Both the position numbers and the translations under genes were made by a program. Shown piece after piece: positions 22,101 to 33,501 of a stretch of DNA of 64,000 nucleotides. The notes beneath the pieces were generated by a model. It was not told the DNA's origin. It saw only the letters and a list, made by a program, of their open reading frames with translations, and made no database searches. Position 1 is the stretch's first letter; every line of letters starts with the position of its first letter. The DNA is from Paracamarosporium sp. OC-R06-R3 (taxonomy: Eukaryota; Ascomycota; Dothideomycetes; Pleosporales; Didymosphaeriaceae), in contig JACVRA010000159.1 in the NCBI GenBank assembly GCA_019828545.1, forward strand, positions 62,001 to 126,000, written 5' to 3'.

Positions 22101-24073
22101 GCTTGCTCGATACCTTCCGAACACGCATGCGCGTACCCGAAACGGACGCATACATACTCCCTGAACACATTTCCCTTGTTGCAGCCGCAAGCATACCAAC
22201 AGCTTTCCGCACAGCGTACTATTGCTTGATCGACCTAGCGCGCCTGCAGAAGGGTGAAAGTATCCTTATCCATCGCGCGTCGGGAGCCACGGGCCAGGCC
22301 GCCATACAAATTGCTCAAAAGCTTGGAGCCGTCATTTATGTCACGGTGGGGTCGGAGTCTAAGAAGCAACTACTGATGGAACACTACAATATCCCCGAGG
22401 AGCATATCCTGTACAGTCGAGACGTGTCGTTTGCAGATGGTATACGAAGGCTGACGGACGGCCGAGGCGTCGACGTGGTACTCAACTCGTTGACGGGAAA
22501 GCTACTCGAGACATCCTGGGAGATTATTGCTCCGTGGGGTCGATTTATTGAGATCGGACTCAGTGATGCTTTCTCTCGCCAGAAGTTGCCCATGCTGCAG
22601 TTCACTCAGGGGGTGACGTTTGCGTCTTTCAACCTCAGCAATTTCAGCAGGTTCAAGATGCGTGAAGCGCACGATAAGTTGACAAAAGCTTATTGGAACC
22701 TGCTCGAGTCGGGAGACATTGGACCTGCATACCCACTCCAGGTATACCCTGTCGATCAAGCCGAAGCAGCGTTCAGACATCTCCAAAGCGGAGACAGCTC
22801 AGGAAAGTTAGTTTTGGAATTAAATAAGGAAACTAAAGTGCCGGTAAGCTTTCACGTCTAAGCATATGTAAGTAACATTGCTGACCATGGCGTTTTCTAC
22901 CAGACAATGAAGTCGAACCCGACGACCTTCCGTTTTGATGCTAACGCGACCTTTATCATCGTTGGCGGGCTCGGAGGACTCGGTCGAACCATAGCGCAAT
23001 GGATGTGCAGCAAAGGCGCCAAGAACCTCATCCTGATATCACGTTCAGGCCTTTCAAGCAGCGAAAAGGCACAAAAGATGGTTTCGCAACTGAGAGCATC
23101 GGGTGTCCGCGTCGAGTGTCCACAAGTCGACATAAGTAATTTCCAGTTGCTCAAAGCCACGATCGATGACTTGGCAACTCGAATGCCTCCTATCAAAGGA
23201 TGCTTCCAGAGTGCCATGGTGCTACGCGACTCTACGCTCAGTCGGATGACTGTCGGAGAGTGGAAGCTAGCTACCGAGCCGAAAGTGCAAGGCTCGTGGA
23301 ATCTTCACCAGGTCCTTCCATCTAGCATGGACTTTTTCGTCCTACTATCGTCTGTCGTGGGTATCGGCGGGAACGGTGGCCAGAGTAACTATGCGGCAGG
23401 CTGCACGTATGAGGATGCGCTTGCAAGATACCGTGTGGCTACGGGCGAGAAGGCCGTAGCCATTGACTTGGGTCTTGTGCTCGGGGAAGGTGTAGTTGCC
23501 GAAAACGACGCCATCATGGAACATTTGCTACGGCGAAGGGTGACGCGCCCGAATTCCATGGGGGAAGTCCTGGCCATGTTGGATTTCTACTGTGACCCAG
23601 GATGCCCATTGCTGACATCTGACGAAAGTCAGCTGGTAACAGGCCTCTCGTTGCCAGCAGACATCATGGCGAGTGGACATAGCGTACCAGTTGAACTCAT
23701 GCTACCGACCTTCAGTATCATGCATACCTTCGGGTCAAAGTCAGGGGCCGTTGACCAGTCGGGGAAACAGCTGCAGTCTTTCAAGACGGTCTTCACCAAT
23801 GCTGAGACGGCCGCTGCAGGCGCAAAAGTGGCATCCGACATGTTAAAGGACCAGCTTGGCAGATTGCTGGGTGTCGAGGAGCTGGAGATAGGACGACCGC
23901 TGGGTCAATACGGCATCGATTCGCTGATAGCCCTGGAGATCAAGAATTGGATTGGCAAGGAGATGGGTGCAGAGCTGGCGGTTTTCGAGATATCAGGCGA
24001 GGCGACATTACTGAGCATCGGTCGCATCGTTAGCATCAAGAGTCACCTGCGTCCGCAGCACTGGGCGAGCTGA
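16121..24073 (+). CDS. Highly reducing type I polyketide synthase (KS-AT-DH-inactive MT-ER-KR-ACP)
   Basis: Nine exons (16121..16360, 16429..16573, 16623..16891, 16975..17320, 17370..17665, 17716..18475, 18527..18692, 18736..22843, 22904..24073) sum to 7500 nt, 2499 aa, without internal stops. KS: DTACSSG (Cys197), EAHGTGT (His333), NLGHLEG (His389). [10 protein letters not shown] near 643 and GHSSGE near 731. [13 protein letters not shown] near 1082 and RLDGLFQ near 1277. A methyltransferase-like region near 1420 has lost its glycine-rich SAM loop (reads LDVGHGSES). [15 protein letters not shown] and [29 protein letters not shown] near 2130 and [30 protein letters not shown] with Ser about 2450. 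It ends without TE or reductase. It builds a reduced, unmethylated chain; product unknown. Exon 4 ends at a GC donor (GC-AG intron 17321-17369). Confidence 0.95.
17452..17508 (+). other. Possible retained 57-nt in-frame intron inside the KS exon
   Basis: Between EDP and [12 protein letters not shown] the KS frame carries about 19 residues ([19 protein letters not shown]) that typical KS domains lack. The segment starts GTTGCA, contains GCTAAC and ends GGTAG, and its removal keeps the frame. Whether it is spliced cannot be decided from sequence; both versions are open. Confidence 0.45.
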
Positions 24074-24488
24074 TAAACTTACATGACGTAGCAAGGCATG
24101 GGCCCTAAATGCTAAGCCTGAGATACGCTAGCTTCCTTTCTAAATCATCCATAAGTATCTCTTTGAAACGGGATTAGTATTCGTTGCTCCTTATGCAAAT
24201 ATAGCGCAATACACGACTGTGCAATGACTTGATGTGATTGTTAGTGCACGAAGTAGCCTCGCTACGTCTGTGTAACCTAGAACACAATACTTTAAATCGG
24301 CAACACCATACCTTCCCACCCATGTAGTAACCTGAAATGTAGCAAATAAAATCACGGTATATAACACATCCCGACATGCTAATTTATTTATAACCATAGC
24401 GATTGAATTGTTTTTAAGAACAGGTTCACAACCACCAACTATCTACCATTCTACACCCCTTCAATCCCCCCACAAATTCTCTAACCAT
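24074..24488. other. Convergent 3' spacer
   Basis: AT-rich 415 nt between the stops of the PKS and the AA8-AA12 gene, presumably overlapping 3' UTRs. No other feature is seen. Confidence 0.5.
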
Positions 24489-26549
24489 CTAGGATTGTCC
24501 AAGAACCCAGAGCTCACCATTCGACACATCGCTAGTCATGTACAGCCTCCCACTCTTATCGAACGCCAATCCGGCAGGCCTGAAGCAGCCCGAACTAGAT
24601 CCCGGACCATTACCCGCACACCTCGTAACATCCGGGTTGGCAAAGATATCCTTGGCCGCGCTGTTGCTCGTGAGCGGCTCAACAGGGACAACTGTGCCAT
24701 TGGCATCCTTCTTGAAGTCGACGGCAACGAGCTTGAAGCCAGTCGTGGGCGAGCGGTTCCACGAGCCGTGGTACGTGATGAACATCTTTGAGTTGTCGGC
24801 GTTGAACTTGCAGTCGATGGGGGCGGAGTGCGGGAAGAGCGTCATCGCGGGCTTGGTAGCTTTCTGGGCGCAGGTGTCGTCGTTCATGGATGTGCTGGGG
24901 GTTTGCACAAACCAGTCGCCGACCTGGAATTGCTTGTCGGTGAAATCGCTGGGCTGCCAGACGGTGAAGCAGCTCGGGTAGCCGTACCAGTTGTTGTTGG
25001 GCTTGGTGACGTCTCCCATGTAGTGGATCTTCTCGCCGGGGTTGTTGTTGTGCACGTCCTTGCCATTGCGTGTGAACTGGTCACCACTGTTTTCCACACC
25101 CCACAGCCTGTAAATGATTAGTATACATTGAATCAAAGTAATTGAACAGGATCTCATACTGGTTGTTCACGTCCCAGCAGATGCCGACCTCGTTACGTTG
25201 TCCGTAACCGGCAGTGTAGCCCCCAGAGACGTAGTTGTATCCTCCGCTCGGAAGAGCAGAGAGGTCGAAGACCTTGATGATGGCACGACCAGCAGATGGG
25301 CTAGAAGTGGCGCTGTCGATGTTCGAATTCGATCCATGAGATACAACTAGAAGGTTCGGAGCGTGCGGCGCGATTTCAAGCGTACGTGTCAAGTGCGAGC
25401 CGCCGTTGACCATACCAGTGATGACGGTTGAGCGCGTGCCTACCGTTGCAGCAGTGGAATCATACGGCCACGAAAAGGCCTGGGTCATGGAGCTAGCATA
25501 CAAGGTCTTCCCGTCCACACTCAAAGCGATGCCGTGGTTGAGACTGTTCAAGGAAACCAACATCTTCGTGGAGGTAATGCAGCCATCGGTACCCACAACG
25601 TGATATGAGATACCTTTTCCAGCCTGCACTACCAACATGTTGCCCTTGTCATCGAATTTGATGCTTCGAGGGAGAGTCAATCCTCCAGCAACCTTAGTTG
25701 CTTTCCAGCCACTGGCCAGAACGCCAGAGTACTGAGGGTTACCGGCTCCAGAGCACGAGGAGGGAATGGCTGCACCGACATTGGTGGTGCCAGTCGATCT
25801 GACACTCGATGCCGCGGTGTCGGCAGGGGGAATGGCGGTGGCGCTAGCTGTAGGTGTTGTCAGTAACAGATTGCTATTCACCAACTGCTCAAAGTTGTCA
25901 ATGCGAGCGGCATTCAGATCATGGGTCCAGTGCCCAACATCGGCATGTACATTGAACGCAGAGTCATTCCGAGCTGGATTTTCCACGGCGGAGGTGCCAT
26001 ATGCCCACGCAAACTGGGTAGTTCCTGTGCCGTTCAAGACGAATCGGTTCTCGTCGACATCTTGCCAGCCTGTGCAACCTTTACAGAGAGCATTTACTGT
26101 CCAGTGGGTGCTGTTACTCGTGGTGCCTTTCAAAAGGAAGTGCTCGGCACCATCATAGCCCTGTGGCAAGCTAATAGCACTACTCGGTTTTAGAAAGAGA
26201 CTTCCACAATCGGAGGAACTACATACTAGGCAAAGCGCGCTGATGCAATTCCGGAGTTTCCATTTGGCCAGGCAACGGTGAGAGGGTCCCACGCCATCTG
26301 ACCACCCCAGGCGAAACCGGCCCATGTCGCAGTTATCGGCGCCGTGATCTTGATGATGGCGTCGTATGGGTCGTTGACGGTTTTCGGGAGAGCAACTCCA
26401 AAGGTCAATCCGGACGCTGCGTTCGAGTACGACGAATAACAGATCTTTGTCTCCGCATCGCAAACAACTTTGGATTGAACCTCACCTTGCGCGATCACTA
26501 CCAGCAACGTCAGCAAAAGCAATATGTTAAGCAACGTTCTAATTACCAT
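24489..26549 (-). CDS. Secreted AA8-AA12 haem/PQQ-dependent sugar (pyranose) dehydrogenase
   Basis: Three exons, complement(24489..25107, 25160..26179, 26227..26549), give 653 aa; introns of 47 and 52 nt close in phase. The start at the true ATG (26549) yields a signal peptide (VIRTLLNILLLLTLLVVIAQG). Residues about 24-215 resemble the cytochrome domain of cellobiose dehydrogenase (AA8), including WGGQM with the candidate axial Met85. A Ser/Thr/Ala-rich linker follows, then a six-bladed-propeller dehydrogenase of the sorbosone/pyranose type (AA12): GLTLPRSIKFDDKGNMLVVQ, LNHGIALSVDGKTLY, NNNWYGYPSCF, FITYHGSWNRSPTTGFKLV and CFRPAGLAFDKSGRLYMTSD. Related enzymes oxidise 2-keto-sugars or fucose-type pyranoses and pass electrons to LPMOs. 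No C-terminal CBM1 is present. It is probably not part of the PKS cluster. Confidence 0.88.
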
Positions 26550-27354
26550 AGCTGGCAAGTGCAATGGCACTGCCGAAAAGCTTGTAGGAAGGCATGTTGG
26601 CTGTAATGGAAGGAATCGGTCAACTCATCCGGTTACGTCGAGCCAAGGGAAGCAACTCTTTATGCCTGGGAAGATTGCATGCAGTGGCACCCGAAGAATG
26701 CGTGGAGCCACCACGGACCTTGTCAGGTCCTGTGGCACTTCAATATGGCCCCATATCTTTTGGAATTTCTTTGATGAAGAAGATTGCGGAGAAGCGCTGG
26801 AGAAACGCAGACGACTGGCCAATCCTCGCGGATGATATTACAATATAGACCGGCAAATCCAATTGCAGTAATTATTCACCAGCATGTCCAGGTCACCCTC
26901 CTGGGTAGGTTTCATGCGGGGCGTGGCGATGGGGAGGATAAAATGATTGGGTCGCTTCGGTGTTGCCCAGGACGTGAAAAGGCTAATTTGACGAACCATG
27001 ACCACCTTTCCCATATATATTGATAGGCTGCGACCGCAACTGACCCGGATATGGTAAGAGACACCAACTTTAGCACCAGGCATGTCATTAAGCATCGGGT
27101 GGGTGTAGATAACGCTATGGCCAGCACGGCAGATGTCATCAACGAATCATGGTGATGAAGTGCGGAGGACGACCTTGACTGGCTTAGAAGCTGACTTGAC
27201 TTAGATGAGGTCGTTCTTTTTCCAGAAGGAATGTGTAAAATTGGATGCACTCGACTCGCTGTACGGATGCATGCTTGGATGGAAAATCCGGGGATGCGTC
27301 GTTCTTGTGTCGTACGAATGGCAAGATGATGTATGTGAACGGTCATTCTTTAAT
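26550..27354. other. Promoter region of the AA8-AA12 gene
   Basis: 805 nt between two minus-strand genes. Only short, non-conserved frames occur here. Confidence 0.5.
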
Positions 27355-28686
27355 CTAGCTGGAATCTAGGACTTTGCTCTGAAGAGAACATAGATCTACA
27401 ATGGTGTTGATACTGTTGATATTTGAACGGCTGCTTTGCAGGCGCTCTTGAACAGATTTCGCGTTGCTTGCTTCGAGCTCGGTAACGGCTGTACCCCATG
27501 GCTCAACCCCTCTAGATCCGGACGGCAAAAGATGGCTCTCGTCAGCGAGTCTCGCAAGAGAGTCGCTCATCTCCTCGTCCGCAGATGTCATTTGACTCTG
27601 CAAGTAGATGGCTTGCGACAACATGAGGCGCTCATTAGCATGGTATCGAGCGAGGTGAGGTAAATGAGGAAGTAAAGTAGCGACCAGGGCCTTGGGGCGT
27701 GGATTTCCAGCACACTGAGTAGTAATGTTGGGGTCTTGGTCGACGTGATTGGTTTGTTCTGGGGACGTCGCAGGTGGCTGCTGAAGGGATTGATGTTCCT
27801 CGATAGCATGTGAGCGGGATTTTGTATACTGACTGTAACAGCTTCGGATCTGAGATTCCGATGAAGCGAGATCCTGGTCACTTTCAATGGCAACAGGCCG
27901 CTTGACAGGTGAGGCATCTTCAATAAACCCAGATTCTTCTTCCATCTTAGCCAATTCACCCTGCACCCATTCTATCATCTCTTCTCGAGCAAGGCTAAGT
28001 GCATGTACCTGTACAGCTAGACTGGGTACGTCGTGTGATGTGCTATGCGCTTCGCTTCGCGCAGCTTTCGCCCGGTCCATGCTCGACCTTGCCTCAAGAA
28101 CCTCCTTCTTCAGCTTTAGTATGGATGGATCACTGCTCCCGTCGTTTGAAAGAGATTCTAGGCGTTCCGCTGGCAAGTCGGGTTGTTCACCAATCGAGTC
28201 CTTTACAAGATCGCGTGGATCCTTCAGCCCTTCGATTGGAGTGGCGTTCAATAACTTCTCAAGTGCTCCCTGTACCACCTCGAGTTCTGCAAACCTGCGT
28301 CGCTGTCGAAGCAGAGTTATGTAGCCTTGCACCATGTCGTTCTCTTGGACTGGCTCATTGACCGGCGATTCAATGGTATGGCGCTGCTGAACCTCTTCTA
28401 AGGAGGCTTGGAGCCTTTCAAGTTTCGCTTGGGCTGCTTTGTGATTCCTTATCGCATCCAGATATGCTCCGCGGGTGCCTTTGAGCCCCGGCGGATTTGT
28501 GCCGGCTGCACCCAGATTGTGTGGAGTCTCGTGATAGAGGTGCTGGTTCTGGGTGGCTGCATTGACAGGCCGGAAGGAAGCGGTCAGATATCTGGAGAGC
28601 GTCCGCCGCACTTTCAATGTCTCCTCACGTGTCTTGATATACGGTGATAACGCTCGGTCGATGTCTGGAACTGGGCACGTCTGCAT
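27355..28686 (-). CDS. Unrecognised coiled-coil protein
   Basis: Single exon, 443 aa from the first true ATG at 28686 (10 more upstream codons are open but start only with GTG). The sequence is mostly helical and charged. Two coiled-coil stretches are visible: about residues 80-150 (YLDAIRNHKAAQAKLERLQA, then QGYITLLRQRRRFAELEVVQ) and about 200-260 (LKLKKEVLEARSSMDRAKAA, then MIEWVQGELAKMEEESGF). A third helical block lies near 340-440 (HLPHLARYHANERLMLSQAI, then ASNAKSVQERLQSSRSNINS). The middle is acidic and Ser/Gln-rich. The pattern resembles structural subunits of spindle or kinetochore complexes, but no family can be named. It is divergent from the Msb1 gene. Confidence 0.7.
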   Translation of the reverse strand: MQTCPVPDIDRALSPYIKTREETLKVRRTLSRYLTASFRPVNAATQNQHLYHETPHNLGAAGTNPPGLKGTRGAYLDAIRNHKAAQAKLERLQASLEEVQQRHTIESPVNEPVQENDMVQGYITLLRQRRRFAELEVVQGALEKLLNATPIEGLKDPRDLVKDSIGEQPDLPAERLESLSNDGSSDPSILKLKKEVLEARSSMDRAKAARSEAHSTSHDVPSLAVQVHALSLAREEMIEWVQGELAKMEEESGFIEDASPVKRPVAIESDQDLASSESQIRSCYSQYTKSRSHAIEEHQSLQQPPATSPEQTNHVDQDPNITTQCAGNPRPKALVATLLPHLPHLARYHANERLMLSQAIYLQSQMTSADEEMSDSLARLADESHLLPSGSRGVEPWGTAVTELEASNAKSVQERLQSSRSNINSINTIVDLCSLQSKVLDSS

Positions 28687-30187
28687 ATTGGCAAGCTTAT
28701 TTTGACGCTCTACCACAAGCGGGCCCGATAAGAAGCAAGCAACAGAGTTGCGGATGGCTTGAGTTGGAGTGAATTAATCGCTAAACGAGCTCTCAGCAGG
28801 CTGCGAACTGCGAGACGATGGCGGTCTTCGATGTGGTGGAGGACAACAAAACACCTGCAGCCGGTGGGGCTTATGCAGGAACGGCTAGCGTATCTTGGTG
28901 GTCTAAACTCTAAAACGCGAAATCACATGACCAAACAAACCCCAGCATGCATACGCATGAATTTGTAGGAATCTGCGTGTGGCTCGGAGGGTCGCGACTT
29001 ATATGAGCAGTTTATGGTATTGTCTGTATCTGCATCGTGTATTTAGAGCCCGCACTTGGACATGGGGCGCCACAACTAAGCATTCGAGCTTAATTAGACG
29101 TAAAGCTCAGCCCGTTCGCAATGTTCACGTGTATCTTCTGTATGATGTTCCGTCTTCTGGGATGATGATCGCCATCACATTCGTTCCTTAATTCCAACAA
29201 TTGCAAATGCTGGCACGACGAGTGAAGCGCGGTGGGGAGCTTGATCTAAGTACCAGAGCTGTGCAGCGAGATCCCGGCCAATGATGGGTTGTTACGGGTG
29301 TGGCGCGTTTCGCCATCAACGGCGATCGAGTTAGCACTGGCAGCGGACTGTGATTCATGCGTGATCTGAGCTCCATGGTGTCGTCGTCGTCGGGGCACGC
29401 GAAGGGCCATCAGCTGCGGCCCGAAGCCAGGGAGGTGTCTATACTGCTGAGGAAACACATATTATGCGAATGCATGACGCCATCTTCTGGCAGCTTGGTG
29501 GTGGGGGGCTTTGCAGGACAGACACTCTGGCGGCGTCGCTGGCATGCCCCCGGACAGCATGGCCTGAAGGAGCAGCGATGCGGTGTGCCAGCAAGTGGTA
29601 CGGGTTGAGCAGAGGGTCGCAACGTAACAGGGCCTGATTCGCTCGCCCAGTGTCGACGAAAGACAACGCATCCGGCTCCTGAAGCGCCCACGCAGGGACC
29701 GAGCGACATAAGGCCAATGGCATGCGCGCGCAGCAGCATCCCTTCCCGAAGAGCTCGCCGGCGCGAGAAGCAAGGCGCCGGAAGCAAGATAACGCTGGGC
29801 GATGAACCGCAGACAATTCGGCTGCAGCCAGCGACGCAGCAAGCTTCTCAGTCTTGGCGACGTTTCGTGGCGTGGGCGCGCATTGGGGCCTGTGAAGTTA
29901 GTTTACAGGGCTCATTTCGCTTTTTCGCAAAGGGGTTCACGTTGTCTGCAGTTCACACACTCGTCTTTTCCCAGTTCGAAGCCTCGCACTGCATCCCTCC
30001 CGTCGCGCACGCCTGCATCGGCGCACCACGTCCGCCATCGACAAATTGCACGCCCGTCGCACGCCCGTCGCTGCCCACTGACCTCATCCCGCTCGCGTAC
30101 CAGCATTGAACCCCCTCGGCTCCGTCTCGGCCGCCAACAGCACATGCCGCCAGGCACCACGGCGTCGCCTTCGAATTGACCTACAGA
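28687..30187. promoter_or_regulatory. Divergent promoter region, coiled-coil gene / Msb1 gene
   Basis: 1.5 kb. From about 29,300 it is GC-rich and carries several overlapping Arg/Ala/Pro/Ser-rich frames on both strands that look like chance. The stretch from about 29,950 is pyrimidine/C-rich, as expected of a fungal 5' leader just before the Msb1 ATG. Confidence 0.5.
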
Positions 30188-33100
30188 ATGCCCTTCTTCA
30201 AGAAGGTCTTTGGCTCCAAAGATGCTTCGCGCGCTGCAAAGGCTGGCAATGCCAACAGCCCGCCCGTCGCTCCCCCGAAGCCGCGCTGGGAAGAGTCGTG
30301 GTCCCGCAAAGAGGTCGCGCCCAACGAGATCCAGGAGCTCATACACGTATGCACACAGGAGATGAAGTCAAAAGGTGCGTACACGTGTGCTTTGCTTGGA
30401 GCACCCCCATGGCTGACCGCTGCTAGCTCTGGACATACCCTTCATGTTACTCCCTTTCCGGCCCGCGTCGGAACCCAGCGCCGCTCGTAACTTTGTGCGC
30501 AACTTCTTCAGAGCAAACTATGAGGGGAGCAGGCAGTTTGCTGGCGAGGGATTGGCGCAGGAATTGCGCCTCGCAGAGCCATTGGTACGACCCCCCCCTG
30601 CCGCATCGACATGGCAACCGGCGGCTAACTCAGGCAGACCCTTTGCAGCATAATGAAATGGTGTTGGAGCAGACTGCCCGGCGGCGTCGTCAGTTGGGAC
30701 GCGTATGAGCTTTTCCGCATCGGGGAGTCGGGTAAGCTGCAGATGCGGATGCACATGAGTACGCGAGACCGTGCTAACGCGCGCCACAGATTCCAACTTC
30801 GCCAGGCACGCCTTCGATACATTTATTCCACTCAGCGTCGAGTCAGAAGCACGAAAACAAATCATTTTTGATTTCTTCGACCTGCTCGCTGCCATAGCGG
30901 CACGAGGCAAGAGCAATGGCATGGGAGGGAGGAAGCTGTCCCGCATGGCCGGATGGTGGGCCTTCGAGTTCACAGACGATGGCAAGGGCTTTGATGGAGG
31001 CTATCGTGCATGGGAGAAGTACCGCCCCTCCACCTCTCTCAACGATTGTGTGCTAACCCGATATCAGAGTTGCCGATGCTTCTAGCCACTTGTTCTTCGC
31101 CTACTTGCGCTCGCTAGCTCCCGATGCCAATGCTATGGGAGGTATCAATGCTCTTCCGCGCTCTCTTCTATCGTTGTTGTCACAGACCGAGTACCCGCCA
31201 CAAGCACCACAGCTCATGTACCAGACCACCACAAAAGTCGTCATGATCGTGGACTCTGTGTCCCCTACGCCATTTGCCCTCTTGCGCCGAGCAAAGAATT
31301 TCGAATACCGCGACGATGACGAGGCTCTACAGGCCTTCTCATCTTACGACGATACCGTGACAGCCTTGACTGACGAGTGTCGCAGAGTGCTAGAGTGCAT
31401 CTCTTCCACCAATCAATCTGTGGTAGCGGCCGACGGGTCGAAACAAGATCCATCCTGGTCAAAGTTCGAAGACATAGGTTTCTCAGGACTGCTAGATAGT
31501 CCTTCGCTGAGTACGAATGGCACACCAAGCGAATCTGGTACCCGTGAATTTTCCAGCATGAGGTCAGGGGCTCACTCGAGAAACAACGACTTCGGTCGGC
31601 CTACCACACCTTCATGGGCTGACTTCCTTTCCTCTGGCTTTTCAGATGAGAGTAACAACGCGTCGACATTACTTTCTCCATCCGTAAAACTCCCTCCAAT
31701 CGGCGAAGCTGCTCGCGTGCAAAGCTCACAATCCCACATGCGCCACCTACGGGACGGTGAAGACTTGGAACCGGGCGAACTTGCAAGCATCACACAACTC
31801 GACCTCGACGATACCTTTTGGTGGGTCTGGATGACGAGTCTAGCATCCGAGGAAACTACTGAGCGCAAGGGTGCCTTCGGGAGATGTACATTGATCGAAA
31901 CCAGAATACCAGGTGCCAAGTGGCTGGTAGTCGAGGAACAAGTCAAGGGCGCTTCACCTGGACAGGAAGAGGGGGCCTACATCGCGGAAAAGAAATCCAT
32001 GTTCAGCTGGACCAAACGAGGTCGATTGGGGCGAAGAAAATCCACCGGCAAGAAGCCACCACCCAAGGAGCCGTACAACCGTACAACCTCGAATACGCCA
32101 ATGAGCAAGACCAGTATCGGTCCGGATCAGCATGCCCGTGTACAAGCAGCCGCAGCAAGACTGGCCCAGGATCAACGAGACCAAAAAGCTGCTGAGCAGA
32201 TGGCCCAGCGCCGTGGCAGGAACGACGATGCGCTCTCGACGAAGACGAACAGTGTTCTTACATTGCAGCCTCACCTATTGACAGAGGCCGCGCCAGCTAT
32301 GAAGTGGGATAAGAAGTTCGGTGAAGGCGCAAAGGATCGCGACGTGCTCCGTGCCCAGTATCTTGGGGACGTCAACGCTGGAAAAGGCTCGAAAACTAAT
32401 TTACTTTCTACAGCAAACGGGTCCACTGCAGCTCTATCTCAACGCAACCATTCGAACCGTGATCTTCCTGCGTTGCCTCAATCCGAAGAGATTGCGCCGC
32501 CATCTCCTGCACCTCAGGCGGTCCCAGAACCGCCGCAAAACGAAGCTTCGTCCTCAGCTCCAGTAGCTCCACAGAAATCACCGCTGCCGCCTGCGGCTCT
32601 CGACGATAAATCTGGCCCTGCGTTAGACCAGCATCCAGCACTCAGAAAGCCAGTCCCAGAACGCAAGCCGGCTGCTCCTGTGCAATCCGACGCTCCTCCC
32701 AGCGAAGAGCATGCTCCCGTTTCAGACGCGAAGAAGTCTCCTCCCTCGAAGTTGAAGAAGAACAAGAAAGAAGGAGGTGGTGGATTCCGAAAGTTATTTG
32801 GTAAGAAGAAGGCTGATGCGCCAGCGCCAGCGCCAGCGGCCGCTGAATCCGACGATGATGCACGTCTGCGCGCAATTGAGGCCGCCCGAAGTGTGTCACG
32901 CTTTGAAGATCACAGCGATGCTCGTGAACCTTCGCCAGCACGCAGCGTCGAGAAGCAATTACCCCCGAGGGCCCTCTCTCCGGACCTACAGCAGAGTCCA
33001 GCAGTGTCCGCAATCTCAAAAACTTATCACGAACCGGCATTGCAAGTAACTCCTACCCCGGACAGACACCAGCAACAAGAATTTTCCCGCTTTGATCAAG

Positions 33101-33501
33101 GACCTATGGATGACATGCCGGCCTTCGTGCCCGATGACTCTGACGAAGACGACGCAGCACCAAGCGTGCCTCGCCACGCACCTTCAATGGCACCAGAAGA
33201 CTACACGCCATCACGACGATCTATAGACGACATCTCAGAAGAGTCAGTCGATCTTTCACAGCAGGCACCACCGTCGCAAGATCGCTGGGCACAAATCAGA
33301 AAGAACGCCGCCGATCGTGCTGCAAGGTTGAGCGAGGAGCAGTCTCGCCGCAGCCACAGCCAGAGCGTACGCACCGACGAAGGAGAAACCAGCGGCGAAG
33401 AGACGATCGAAAGCCGAGTCGCACGCATCAAGGCTCGGGTCGCAGAACTGACAGGCAACGTCGACGGGCAGCCTGCAGCATCCCCAGGGGCCAGGAGATG
33501 A
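30188..33501 (+). CDS. Msb1/Mug8-domain protein (polarised growth, Rho/PKC signalling)
   Basis: Five exons, 30188..30374, 30427..30584, 30638..30731, 30790..31018 and 31068..33501, give 1033 aa; all four introns (49-58 nt) have GCTAAC/CTGAC branch points and close in phase. Residues 1-400 form the Msb1/Mug8 domain: MPFFKKVFGSKD start, FMLLPFRPASEPSAARNFVR, WDAYELFRIGE, NFARHAFDTFIPLSVESEAR, RMAGWWAFEF and SSHLFFAYLRSLAPDANAMG. This RhoGAP-like fold acts with Cdc42/Rho1 and cell-wall integrity signalling at growth sites in yeasts. The C-terminal 600 residues are disordered, rich in Pro/Ala/Ser with basic clusters (KKSPPSKLKKNKKEGGGGFR) and a final helix RVARIKARVAELTG. Cytoplasmic cortex is the expected location. 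Confidence 0.88.

Noticed and set aside
29410..30109. Overlapping about 125-codon ORFs upstream of the Msb1 gene
   Set aside because: Three frames of the same GC-rich stretch are open at once; none shows conserved content.
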